Shown in pieces: positions 14,445 through 26,800 of a DNA stretch of 64,000 nucleotides. Below the pieces are notes generated by a model. It searched no databases and was not told where the DNA came from. It saw only the letters and a list, made by a program, of their open reading frames with translations. This DNA is from Dallia pectoralis (Eukaryota; Chordata; Actinopteri; Esociformes; Umbridae): positions 14,697,563-14,761,562 of the forward strand of contig CM055730.1 of assembly GCA_029465975.1 (NCBI GenBank), written 5' to 3'. Position numbers and translations under genes: made by a program. Numbering within the stretch: position 1 is the first letter of the stretch; the number at the start of each line of letters is the position of its first letter.

Positions 14445-15345
14445 GGATTAACTTGATGGGTACTACTTATGTCCATACGGTGAAGCTGCTCCCACAGCAG
14501 CTCAGTAGGGTTGAGATCCCGTGACTTCGCTGGATCTTTCCGTTACAGACAGAACACCAGCCTGTATGGTTTGGAGCTGTGCTTTGGGTTTTGACCACCT
14601 GTGGGAGTGAACTGGCTCCAAACAAGCACCGCCCACAGGGTTTGGCATGGTGTTGCAAAATGAAGTGATAGCCTAGCTTCTTTAGGATCCCCTTCACACG
14701 CCACACATCTCCCACTTTACCAGCACCCACAGACAATCACATTTCTTCCCCCATGCTTGACAGATGGCGTCACGCACTCCTCCAGCATACTTTGATTTGG
14801 TCTGCCTCTCAAAATTGTTCTTCTTTTTGATATGAACACCTCAAATTTAGATTAGTCTGTCCATAACACTTTTTTCAATCATCTTCTGCCCAGTGTCTGT
14901 GTTCGTTTGCCCATCTTAATCTTTTTTTATTGGCTAGTCTGAGATATGGCTTTTTCTTTAAGGCCAGCATCCTGGAGTTGCTTCTTCACTGTTGACATTG
15001 AGACTGGTGTTTGTGTGTATTAATCAATAAAGCTGCCAGTTGAGGACCTGATTCTCAAACTAGACACTGTAATGTATTTGTATTCTTGCTCAGCTGTGCA
15101 CTGGGGCCTCCCGCTCCTATTTCTATACTGGTTAGAGTCAGTTGCACTGATCTGTGAAGACAGGATTTACAGTTTCATGGCAATTTCTTGCACAGAATAG
15201 TCTTCAAATCTCACGGCAAGAATAGACTGATGAGTTTCAGAAGAACATTGTTTGTCTCAGGCCAGTTTGAGCATGAAATAATCGAACCCACAATTACTGA
15301 TGCTCCAGAAACTCAACAAGTCTAAATACGTTTAATTGCTTCTAT
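14445..15345 (-). mobile_element. Tc1/mariner-type element relic
   Basis: On the minus strand 14460-14530 encodes SRDLNPTELLWEQL, matching the DLNPxExLW block near the end of Tc1 transposases. The remaining 800 bp (to about 15345) follows the wording of a widespread fish DNA-transposon copy, with its transposase N-terminal half near 14900-15280. Multiple stops and frameshifts make it inactive. Confidence 0.65.
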
Positions 15346-16030
15346 TGTTGTTTATAGAATTTTTAAACAATTTAATTTTGTTTTAATGGACGATTTCTTT
15401 TTCCATTCATTTTGAATGGTAGTGTATCTGGAATGCCATTGTATCTGTTGGATGTGAGCAATGCCTTCATGGCCTCCAGAGGGGTTCAGCAGAGTGAGGC
15501 ACTGCATTTCCACATAGATGTACCACTGCAGCACAAGTTTCAGCTGTAGTGGGGGACATAGTCTAGCTGGGATCTCTGTGCCCTTTCGGCTCTAACGACT
15601 CCCTCTGGGCATTGTGGATTAGTCACCTAAAAGCTAAACGGTCATTAGTTGAATGAGTGTTTCCTCACATTGTCTTTCCTCACACTTGGGATTCTGCTGA
15701 ATTTTGGATGGCAGAGCAGTGTGAACAGAAACATAGATATCGCTGTGTTAAAATATATGCAATCATTACTGCAGTGAATATATATGGTTGGTACAGAATC
15801 AGTTATTATCGCACAATTGGAACGATGAACGTGTAATCATTTCTATTACACAGTCGTGTAACAGTTTCCTGTTCAAATACCAAAAGCAGTTATGCATTTT
15901 TCATGAGACATAAAAATGCTAGAGCAGTTCTCCGCCAGGTTGTGGACGAGCAACTGACAAAACACAGTGCATTTGTGAGCAGTTTGTGAAACAGTTCTGA
16001 AGGTGCAGTCGTGGGAAGTAGGAGCATCCA
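15346..16030. other. Intergenic DNA, nothing recognised
   Basis: No coding or repeat structure recognised. Confidence 0.4.
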
Positions 16031-16031
16031 G

Positions 16032-16195
16032 TTCTCAGTGTGTGTGTGCCTTGTTACATCCACCAGGTAGACTGGTGTAAGTGTTCTCAGTGTGTGTCTG
16101 CCTTGTTACATCCACCAGGTAGACTGGTGTAAGTGTTCTCAGTGTGTGTCTGCCTTGTTACATCCACCAGGTAGACTGATGTAAGCGTTCTCTGT
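16032..16195. repeat. 52-bp tandem repeat, three copies
   Basis: The phrase TTCTCAGTGTGTGT recurs at about 16032, 16084 and 16136, each followed by CCTTGTTACATCCACC and AGGTAGACTG. Period 52 bp, about three copies, few differences. Confidence 0.9.
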
Positions 16196-16434
16196 GTGTT
16201 CGGCTTAGTCTATAAACAACACATTACCAGTTGTCTCCAACAACTTTTATTACTGCAAAGTAATTGGTAGATCGGTCACACACATATATATATATACACA
16301 CGTATATGTACAGAAAGAAGTCAGTGGGCTTATAGACTCACAACCAGTATTTAGAAATCCCACACAAAGACATGACCAAACACAGGGAATGTATATACTC
16401 TTACTAATGAGAGGATTATTATAATTTTTAAGTA

Positions 16435-16585
16435 ACGTAACATTTATTTAACCAGGTAGGCCGATTGAGAACTAATTCTTATTTGCAATGGCGACCTGGG
16501 GAGAAGCTGGGGATTGGACCCAGGACATCATACATACAAAGCGTGCACTCTACCACTGAGCTACCAACTCCTCCTGGCGTGCGTA
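16435..16585 (-). mobile_element. tRNA-derived SINE
   Basis: The minus strand starts with a tRNA-like head. An A box TAGCTCAGTGG is the complement of 16553-16563 and a B box GGGTCCAATCC is the complement of 16511-16521, with spacing as in a Pol III promoter. A body follows, then a tail ending GGTTAAATAAA near 16445. The same tail sequence (TTGAGAACTAATTC-type body plus AGGTTAAATAAA) occurs as a 5'-truncated copy at 61268-61315 on the plus strand, confirming an interspersed family. The tRNA head is too diverged to be a functional tRNA gene. Confidence 0.75.
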
Positions 16586-16599
16586 ATGACGGATGGACA

Positions 16600-19500
16600 C
16601 CAGGTGTGCATAATGACAAGACAAAACAATGATGGGATGAACAGTGGAGCTAGAAGACCGGAGACGACGGACGCCGAAGCCTGCCCATAGATGACGGTAG
16701 AATGGCTTGGAAGGGAGTTGTGACGTCCTTTTTAACAATAAGAGGACAAATGGATTAAAATGTGTCTTTCTTTGTCTAATCATTGTTTTTTAATACTGTA
16801 TGGGATAACAATGAAATAAAGATCAGACAAGATAGAGACCCTAAAAATGACACATTCAGTCTTTTGTCTCTCTTACCCACATTGAGAAAACACGAGCAGG
16901 TGTCCTCTATAAGTGGTTACAGTTTGAGATTGTTATCTGGCTGCCTTTGGAACATGACGTAGCTCGTCTACTAGAGGCCATCACGTTTTTATATTTGTCT
17001 ATGTGTGATGTTCAAATCTTTGGATTTGAGGAGCTGCATTGCGTTTTCCTACCCACCAAATTATTTCCCCAGCCTGGTCCTTTGACAGGTGATGTCTTTC
17101 TTGATGAGGTCATCCACAACGTAACAGATGAGTAGCCTTTGTCAGACTGTTCTCATTGCCCTCTGCCCATACAGAGTTGCCCTCTCCTGGAAATACTGTG
17201 AATAGGTTCTCCACACAAGCCTAGTGTTAAAACACACCTAAAGGTGTTGTACTGAAATTGGAGCATCTGTTCAGCTTAACCTTGAGTACAGCAATGTTGA
17301 CAGTAATTTCCCTTTAAGAGTAATGTACTGCATTTTACACAACTTGAATACCCATAAATCAAGGAATAAATTGCAAACTGTTAAATTGGAATCAGTTTTA
17401 CTGGGCGTTCATGTTGCCAAGACGAAGTGAAGTTTCTCTGAACCTCAAGGCAGTTTTTTCCCTCCCCAGTCAGAGGCAGCCTGCCTGTTGTTACATGATT
17501 ACGGTGAGAAGAAATAACCTAATTGGCCACCACTGAGGTGTAGCTTCATTCCAACAAACAAGTTTCATGTCAAGTCAAACAGAAGTGCCCTATAGCCATC
17601 TCCAACTGCACTCTGGACTGTTTTGTAAGTCGCTACCCCCCCCCCCCCCGCCATGCTCCCTGCAGCTGGTAAACACTGCTCATTAATTTAGAGCAAGCCC
17701 GCATTGTCAGCCTCTGATACCACTATATTGCTTATGCCTTGTAATTGGGCTTGGAACGATTTTAACACCATGTCTTATTTGTTGGCCGTACATAACTGAC
17801 CTGCCTGGAGCAGACAGCAGGGACAGAATGGAACATGCACCACGTTCCCACGTTCCCTCACAACCAGGTTACCCAGTCGGCAGATTTTAGTGCCTCAGAT
17901 TGTCGTCGGAATATGAACAAAATGTACTTTCTTAAACGGACGGCCATCCATTTAAAAGGAATATCAAGTTGTTCCTTATTGTTTCTTAGGCGTCTCATTT
18001 GAGTCTTGTATGGCCTTACATGAGATCATTTTAATTGGAGCCTGTGGTGAAAAATGTATTTAAAACATGTGACACCGTACTTTGTTGTTATTTGGACTGT
18101 AACGATAACTGACAAACAAATGGTGGTTAGTCTGATCTGTTTTGTCATTTGAAACAAGATATTAGAGGATTTTTTATTTTTTGTCTGCGATTGTTATTAA
18201 GGATTATACAGATAATGTGTGGCTTTGAGATTTCCCCAAAGACGATGTGCAGAATATGGAGTGTTCATCTAATGCCTGTGACAGTAAGAGTATCTGAAAA
18301 CGCTTGGATGAGGAGGAGCAGTTGGTAGCTGCTAGCACAAGGGGTACAGGACGGCCCTTATCATGCCTCCCGAACCAAATAAAGTGCTCTCCTGCCTGGG
18401 GAGCATCTGCCACAGTCGACCTCTCCAGATGGTTCCGGGGAAATCGCCTGCTGGTTGTGCCTTCTGTGTTCGGGTGATCCCGGTAGTCCGTTTGATAGGC
18501 TGAGGAGACTCCCCTCGTCTTCCCTATGGCACACCCACTCCCCCATGATGACTCAGGCTCAAGTGAGAGTTCTGCTGCCTGCCCACGCTCATCCAAGCAC
18601 TTCCTGTGGCCTAATCCCCGTGATAAAAACAGTAGGAACATATGCATTATTGTCTCTTTGTGTTTCCAATTACATTGTTTTCCGTCCTCTTTACAAATCT
18701 CTTCTAAATTAAACCTAATTTAAATTGATGGCATTCTTAATTAAGAATGCTGCTTGGCAGGGCAGCATGGTTATCATGTGCTGAAAATGAAAATATTCAA
18801 CCCGCGGTCTCCTGTAAAAAAAATACTTAATTGATTTGATGCTGTTTGCTTTTACAGGTTTTGGCATGCTGTAACCAAACAAAGTTAAATGCAGTCTGCT
18901 GTTTTCAGTTTACTCTTATAATTGTATTGAATTCATAAGTACAACCTATAGCCATGCAGACACACGTCAGCATGTGTCCATCTCTGCATGAATGTATTAC
19001 ATTAAGCCAAACATGTTCTCCATCTGTAATAGATGCCAGAGGTAATGCTCTGAAACAACATAGGTCCTGTAACCCTAATTTGATAATTTGTTGGGAAAAC
19101 TGTATGAGCAAACTTCACAATTTCTAAACCTTAAGTTGGAATATGTAAAAAGGTGCCTTTATGATACATTGGGTGGACACTATCTGCACATTGGAGTTCA
19201 ATACATTATATGTGGTATTATACAGTTTGGTAATATAACTTGGCAGGAGTGTTTAGGACATTTTATAACATACTTAGCACATGATGACTACTAATGGCTC
19301 ATGAGCCAGCTAAATGTAACAACCACAACATGAATAGATCACAGCATCTTACTTATTTGCTCATTTTTCCATTCATCAAAAAAGTATTTTTACACATTTT
19401 GCCATTCTCACTTTGTAAAGGCCGTACTGACTGATTAACTGGAGAGGGATCATTTTAGTTTTGCTTCAAAGACACGTCTGTCGATTTAGACTAGGTCTGT

Positions 19501-20500
19501 AACTGATCTCAATGTTAATGAGATTATTTAAATTTCAATTAAAAAGAAAATGCTGGCTTGAATATTGTCCTTGCGTTAGCTATAATAAGAACCTAGCCAA
19601 TAACACATACAAGACACAATAGAGTAAGGAGGGCTCAACTGGGATGTAGGCTATAGAAAACGATTTAATTAGTGACCATTACTGCTATTGAAATAACCAT
19701 TCTATCAGAACCTCATATTAATTGGCCGAATGTGGACTAATAACTGTGCTACAATTATGTTTTATTAAAAGCCACGTAACGAATAACAAGGTGCTTGCAT
19801 TTAGCACATACAAGAAAATATAATCAAGCATATAATAAAGTTATAACAGGTACAAACCTCATTAAACCTATGTTATTTTCAGTACATTGGTTAGATTTAT
19901 GTGTAATTAAGTTTTAGGCACATCAATTAAACCAATTAAGATTTTTTTAACCATTTTTACCTACCGATATTACAAACGTAGAGAAGGGAATTGGAAGAAT
20001 TGCCTAATAAGCTGGTGCAGAAAAAGTATCTATTCTGGAATTTTCTGGAACACTGATAGTGAAGACGCAGATGGAAATAGCATATCCGGGTCATAGTTGA
20101 AAAAACAAGAGGTTAGCAGCAACTAAAAAAACTCAAAATACAGCATATCCGAAATGTTCTATCAATCTAAATGACAACACTAACCAAATGTTTTTATTAT
20201 GTATTTTTTTGTATTTTATAATTACACTAATATTCGTTACATAACTGCAATTATAGTTCATCACTTTTCATTAGATAAAAAAAGCAATTTTCCGTAATAG
20301 TTTGTTATATTCTTATTCATAATCTTTCTTAGGGGGTCTTTTATTTTGAATTATACCCGGAAGTTGGGAGCTTTCTTGCTACTATGATCTACAGGATTAC
20401 ACACGGGGTGCTAGTATCAACAACAGCAAAACCTCTACAAGTGGTCACCAAGTGCTGCTGGTTCAGTTTTTAGGATTGCAACACAGGGATTTACACGCTA
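16600..20500. other. Intergenic DNA upstream of EDRF1; possible conserved non-coding stretches
   Basis: No gene was recognised. It has a C10+ homopolymer at about 17635-17650. The blocks 17640-18060 and 18200-18700 have more balanced base composition and fewer repeat phrases than the surroundings, which could reflect regulatory conservation, but nothing in the sequence proves it. The 147-residue minus open frame at 18204-18647 has no recognisable domain. Confidence 0.35.
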
Positions 20501-20519
20501 TTAAAGAAGATGATAACTA

Positions 20520-20844
20520 TATTAACTAGCTAATTGTGTTGACATCACCAGATCAATCATGGTCTTTGATGTGTGCTAGTTTTAAGTTAGCTAACTAGAA
20601 AGCTCTGGGTTACCAGCTACTGTATCGGTAGTGTAGTTCAGTGGCTAGCATTTGCAGTTAGCTATTTTACTGTGTATTCGTGGTTGACATTTCAGCCAGT
20701 TAACGTTAGCTAACTATGGATGTCTACACCGTGCCAATATTTTTGTCTATTTGGAGCAAATAGCCGAGGCTGAGCAAACCGTTTGGCCAGCATTTGTTTT
20801 TTTTGGGGGGGGGCAAATAGCTAACGTTAGCTTATAGGTAGAAC
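20520..20844 (+). promoter_or_regulatory. edrf1: EDRF1 promoter/5' leader with clustered TTAGCTAAC-type motifs and a uORF
   Basis: The 330 bp before the EDRF1 start codon hold at least five versions of a TTAGCTAAC/GCTAACGTTAGC palindromic motif (about 20524, 20586, 20656, 20700, 20819). An upstream open frame of 15 codons (ATG 20716, stop 20761-20763) and a T-run followed by a G-run at about 20796-20815 precede the main ATG at 20845. The transcription start is not visible in the sequence. The uORF matters only if transcription begins before 20716. Confidence 0.4.
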
Positions 20845-23800
20845 ATGAGTTCAGCTCCAGGGAGCCGAGAGGACGGTGTCCCTCCAGATCTGGGAATTGA
20901 TGAAGTGGATGGAGGTGACAGTGCTGGCAGTAGCAGTGGAAGACAGGTAAGCAGTTCAAATTGCCAATTTGGTAAAGAAAAACGGAAATATCTCATGTAC
21001 ATATGAATTCAGACTCTTTGCCATGACACTCCAAAATTGAGCTCAACTGACAGCTGTTTCCTTTCATCATGAGCTCACTGAAGGGACTGGGACAGCAACA
21101 GAGAAGTCCTTGCACACAATCTGATCCATACGGAACATATCTAGTTTACATGTTTTTATTGTCAATTAAAGTACACAAATATATCTTATTGTGATGATTA
21201 GGCAAAATTAACACAGAATGACTTTTCTTAGACGGCTTAGAACATAATAGACATTATTAAAAACCAGGCAGATGATATAATCCAATATCCTGTGCAACAT
21301 ATTCATGGCATACCTACTAAAACTCTCTTTAGCTTACCTTATGTGTCCTGGGTCATTTTAGATCGAAATGGCCATATCCAATAATATGCAGTCAGGCATA
21401 TTGCCTTTCAGAATTGTTCTCCCTGTCTAAATACTGCCAAAATATGGTACTTATTATTTTGTATGATGTTGTCTGTGAGCTAATAGCTTTTTTTAACATG
21501 TGTCACAGGAGTCTGAGATGTGCCTTGGCAGCAATGAGATTAAGAGCCGCGCTGTGGTGAAGTATTCTGCTGCCCCCCCACCCACCACCTATGCATTACT
21601 ACAGGAAAAGACTGACCTGAAACTGCCTCCTGCCAACTGGCTCCGGGAGAGCCCTCAACTCGGGCCTGCAGGGTCCACCGTACTTGGGTCCAGCAGCAAG
21701 AGCAAGCCTTTCTCCAGGTGAGTTACTTGCTACCTCGCCTTCACAGTTAGATGGAACATCTGGTTAATACGTCTGAATCATTGTACGCTTCTCAAATTGA
21801 TTTCTGTTTGCAGTTTTGGGATGGCTTATGACTTCATTGATTCCATTGGGGATGATGTGGATGTTGTGTCAGACTCTGAGGTATGTTTATCTGCTTAGGA
21901 GCTATGCTTCTTACGCTGCTACGGTTTTATCGATGGACATGTTTGGTAATACGAACTGTTCGGTGGCATTTTCTTTTTACTCAGAACATCAAGAAGCTGC
22001 TGAAGATCCCCTACAGTAAGTCCCATGTTAGTATGGCCGTCCACCGTGTGGGAAGAACTCTCCTTCTGGATGAACTTGACATCCAGGAGCTCTTCATGAA
22101 GTCTTCTCAGGTACAGACAATAGTGTAGAAACCTGGTTTAATGTGACTGTGTGGAAATATGTGAACATGTCTGGATGACCGTACCAGTGGTTATATAAGT
22201 CTATTATAGTGTTTGTCAATAATCGTATCCACTGTGTTCTGTGATTCCATGAATGTCCACTTCACAGACAGGAGATTGGACATGGCTGAAGGAGTTTTAC
22301 CAGAGGCTAATAGATCAGAAGTGGCAGCGGAAGAAGAAGAGCAAAGAACACTGGTACCAAAAAGCAATCCTTTCCAAGTTCTTGTACTACAGGTGAGTTC
22401 ACCACTAGCCTGCTTGTTAATGTGTGTAAGACGTGCTTTATAATGGTGACCTAGTGGGCCAGAATAAATCTGAAATCGTGTGCTGCTCCATGTTGTCAGT
22501 ATAAACGGGGATGGAGCCGCAGAGCCTGTCCCAAACTCGGACAACCCTGAGGAGGGAGATGATGAGTGTGAAGCAGAAGAGTTTGGTCCTTCTTGGCCTG
22601 CTACCTTCACCAGCACTGCTTCTGACTCCGAGGAGTCCACAGCACACAAAGAGGTAAAAGCTCCGGCAATTTATGGTTGGATGTGTGTGGAGGAGCAGTC
22701 GTGTTTGGATTATTCATTTTAGTCTTCTTCGTAATGCTTGAATGTCTTATTGTTACAGGAAAGTGCTCCACTGGACAGCAAATATGCACTGGGCCAAGTA
22801 GCTTCCAAAGAGCAGAATCTGGCTACACTGTTTAATGAGGGAGAAAACAGCCAGGTAGGTTACTGCTCTCAGAACAAAAACTGTAAGATTAAAAACTTGA
22901 TTTTATTTTTGTTTGAATGTTTCTTTCATTATAGGTTTTATTAATTTGAGTTAATTTAGAAACAAGTGTTAGCTTAATATATTTTTTGAATGAATTAAAT
23001 AATTAAATAGTTCAATAATAAAGCCATTGGTATGATAATGGCGCTAACATTATTAAGCAGGACATTAACCCAAGCCTTAAAAACAGTAAGACATGTACCC
23101 ATAGAAACTCACAGAGCCTTATAGCTGGACGTCACACTGCACGCATCACCCTTGAGTGGCAACATTTGCAAATAAAAAATGTCTATTTAACTTGGCTTTG
23201 CATCTGAAGGACTTTCTGAAGACCAAATAACAGCTAATTTGTCTGACAGGGTTTGAGGAATGACTTTGTGAGGAACATCTTGTGGACATTTGAGGACATC
23301 CACATGCTGGTGGGGTCCAATATGCCTATCTTCGGAGGAGGACGCTACCCAGCTGTCAGCTTGCGTCTCAGGTCAGAATCTAGGAAAAACCGGGGAATAA
23401 TCGAGCTAATCCAGTCCATACACATTTTCCTGTGGTTAATTTTCCACAGATACAGATTCCCTGCAAAGTATCTAGACATTTTCATCTTTTTCAGGGATAA
23501 CAACAAGCCAATCAACATTCTCACCGGTATTGACTACTGGCTGGACAATCTGATGTGCAACGTTCCGGAGCTGGTCATGTGCTTTCATGTCAATGGCATC
23601 GTCCAGGTGAATAAACCAGGTGTTTCCCGGCAAATCTGTCATTTTTTTCAAACCAACATATATAGATTTCAAACAGTGTTCTGAAGTTATTGCCGATTGT
23701 TCTTTGGTAAGAAATACGAGATGATAAAAACCGAGGACATCCCTGACCTGGAGAACTCCACCTTCTCAACCAGGGTTGTCAAAGACATCGCCCAGAACAT

Positions 23801-26800
23801 TCTGTCCTTCCTCAAGTCTAACTGCACCAAAGAGGGCCATACTTACTGGCTCTTCAAAGGTGGGAGATGACACTGTTTGTCCTGTTTGACATGAAAAATG
23901 GGGTAAAGTTGCCAAATGGACAATACTGTGCGGTGGTTAATGCGATTGTCCTTCCTCTGTACAACCTCAGCTAGTGGAAGTGACATCGTGAAACTATATG
24001 ACCTCAGCACGCTATGTGAGGAAGCAGCAGAGGAGAAGTGCCAGAACCCGTTTATACTGCCTGTGGCTGTGCTTCTATACAAGTAGGTCCTGTATGCAAG
24101 ACATGATGGTGTCAGTCAGGATAATACCAGCTAACAGGTGGCAGCCAACTACCTATTACGTTTAGTTGAGAATGTGTCTTTGTGTTATTTCAGAGTGGCT
24201 AGCAACATGATGGTGAAGAAGATCCAGAACAGGAAGCACTATGGAACTATCAGAACGTTGCTTCTCAACTGTGTCAAGCTCTTGGACCAAGAGAGGCACC
24301 CACAGGTAATGAACTGGACTTCTATTTAATTTCTCCACCTAAGTTCTTTGTTTTTGAGAATTTTTGATGGTATAGAATGGCTGAAGGAGTAACCAACCAG
24401 AATGTATAGTTCCGTCTATGTGCTTGTCTATGTGCTTGTCCGGTTGCCTCCAACTATCTTCTGCATTTGATTGGTACAGATTATTGCGTCCGCCCACTAC
24501 ATGCTGGCAGAGCTGTTCCAGTTGGACGAGCCTCCAGGTGAGGGAGTTGGGGCGGAGTCTCTGCCGGCCGGGGGCTCGGAAGACAGTTACAGCGACGACG
24601 AAGAGGATCCAGAAGATCTACCAGAGGACAGTGATGAGAACGGCTCCTGTGGTGCCACGTCGGACCTACAAGATGATAGCAAAGCTGTAGCCATCATCAA
24701 ATCAGTGGAGGAGCTGTCGGTTCCAGAGAAATACAAATCTACTCACCAGATCAGGGTGAGGGTTACATGTTTGGTGCACGATGGGTAACTGTGGTTTTCA
24801 GCCTTCTACTTAGGACCTATGGCAGCTCTAGTCTGGAGGGTACAAATAGATCTCTTATACATTCTTAAAATGTAAAAATGTGCAGTTAGAAAGCCTTAAG
24901 TTCAGTTCTTTTTTTACCTGTATTTGACATTTCCATACATACCAGGCCAAATTTGGAGACACTTGGATTTTTAAGTTCTACAGAGTTCTACAAAGTTTTA
25001 ACTTTTCATGAGCTGATTTGGTATACTCTTCAAGATCATTTGTTCCAGAGGCAAAGTGAGACCCAGAATGGGTGCTCCGCTACTGCAGTTGCTCCACAAG
25101 CTGTCATCGTGTCTTTTGTCAGGATAGTCGCGGATGATTTCAGATACGTTTGTCAACCTGCTCTCTAGACAATTCATATATTTAGTTGTTTTTCCTCACC
25201 CATTTGCAGCCAATATATGCATTTCCTGTTTCTCAAGACAAGGAGGAAAGATGTCGGCACGTTCTCTGCTACGTCTTGAAGGTGAGACCACGGCACATTA
25301 GCGACGCTATGTGAATGGTCGCCTCTAAAGGCTGTTATTTAAATCTGTGGTTGGATGTTTTAAAGGGCCTGAAAGCAGTAGATGGCAGCATTAAGAAGGA
25401 GAGTGACCTACCGGCTGCTGACCCAAACACCCCCATCCCCCTGAAGTATGAAGATGGGAGTAAGGATGTGGAGAAAGGGATTGCTCTCCTCCTGGACAGA
25501 GGTTGGTCATCATCACTGACCCAATAAAGGTTTTGTAAAAGAAATCTCAGTTGGATTATTTTTTAATTTCTATTGATTTTAACTAACAATGAATTCGGTG
25601 GATAAACTGTGCTCGAACAGATCTTCCTAAATACCTCTGTTTCATATTTTATAAAAAGGGAATTAATTAATTTATATTTTACACAGAATTCATAAATGTT
25701 CTTCTGTCTCCATCTCTCTCCACCCCCACACCTCCTCTTGTGCCTACACCCGCTCTGTCTTTCTCCATCTCTCTCCACCCCCACTCCTCCTCCTGTGCCT
25801 ACACCCTCTCTGTGTGTCTCACCATCTCTCTCCACCCCCACACCTCCTCTCTGTATCTTTCTCCATCCTTCACGGGTACAGCCGGTCCATTCCAGGAGGA
25901 CTTAAAGCATCCGACCCGGTCCGGAATGATCCCAGGTTCCTGGCAGCATCGTATGAAGCAGCAGCTGTTCTTTAAAGCCTCCAAAGCCTACTATGTGCTA
26001 TCAGATGCCGCCACTAACCTGCACAAGTATGGCAGAGCCCTGCGCTACATTAAACTGGCCCTGCAGTGCCACGGTTAGTGTTTCCAGCTCAGCTCGGCCT
26101 TCTGGGAACAGTAGTCAATCTGTTATCAGTGACCGTTAGACTACAGTATATCTGTGTTACTCTACCTCCCATCTCCGCTTCCCTCTGCAGATGCCTACTG
26201 TTCCGTGAGCAGCGTGTTGCACCCACGGGTGCTGCTGTTCCACAGCCAGTGTCTGTCTCTCTGTGGGGACATCCAGCTGATGCTGGCCCAGAACGCCAGT
26301 AACCGTGCTGCCTACCTGGAGGAGTACAGCTACCAGACCAGGGAGGACCAGGAGCTGCTGCACAGCCTTCACAGAGAGAGTAGCTGCCAGGGTGAGGTGA
26401 CGCTCACACACTATTCTACAATAAACACTCCTAGGACTTCCCAGTTTTGTACATTTTAACAGTAGACAGGCCATGTTAAACCGCTGTGTCTTGCCAATTA
26501 TCAGTCATTCATCATTTGACGGGCATAATGCTACATTGTACATAATACTTTGGTGGTTAATAAAGAAGCAGTGCCTTGTTGTTGTTACAAATCAGATGAG
26601 TCTGGCCTGTCTGACTGTCCCGCAGCCTTTAACATGGCCACTGACCTGGCCATGGATCCGGAGTACCAGCTGTTCGTCAGCAGCAAGTGTTACGAGGCGG
26701 CCCACGAGCTGCTGACCTCCAGGGCATTGAAGGAGCACGGGTCAGACCAGCTGGCCCAGGTATTGAAGAGGCTGGGCAACATACGCAACGAGATCGGAGT

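Noticed and set aside
16489..16585. tRNA gene on the minus strand
   Set aside because: A and B boxes are present, but the cloverleaf is diverged and it runs into a SINE body and tail shared with a second copy at 61.27 kb.
18204..18647. 147-residue minus-strand open frame
   Set aside because: No recognisable domain, no splice context, overlapping open frames on the other strand; length alone is weak evidence in intergenic DNA.
22191..22649. 152-residue minus open frame
   Set aside because: Antisense to EDRF1 exons 5 and 6, which have clear splice sites and family similarity.
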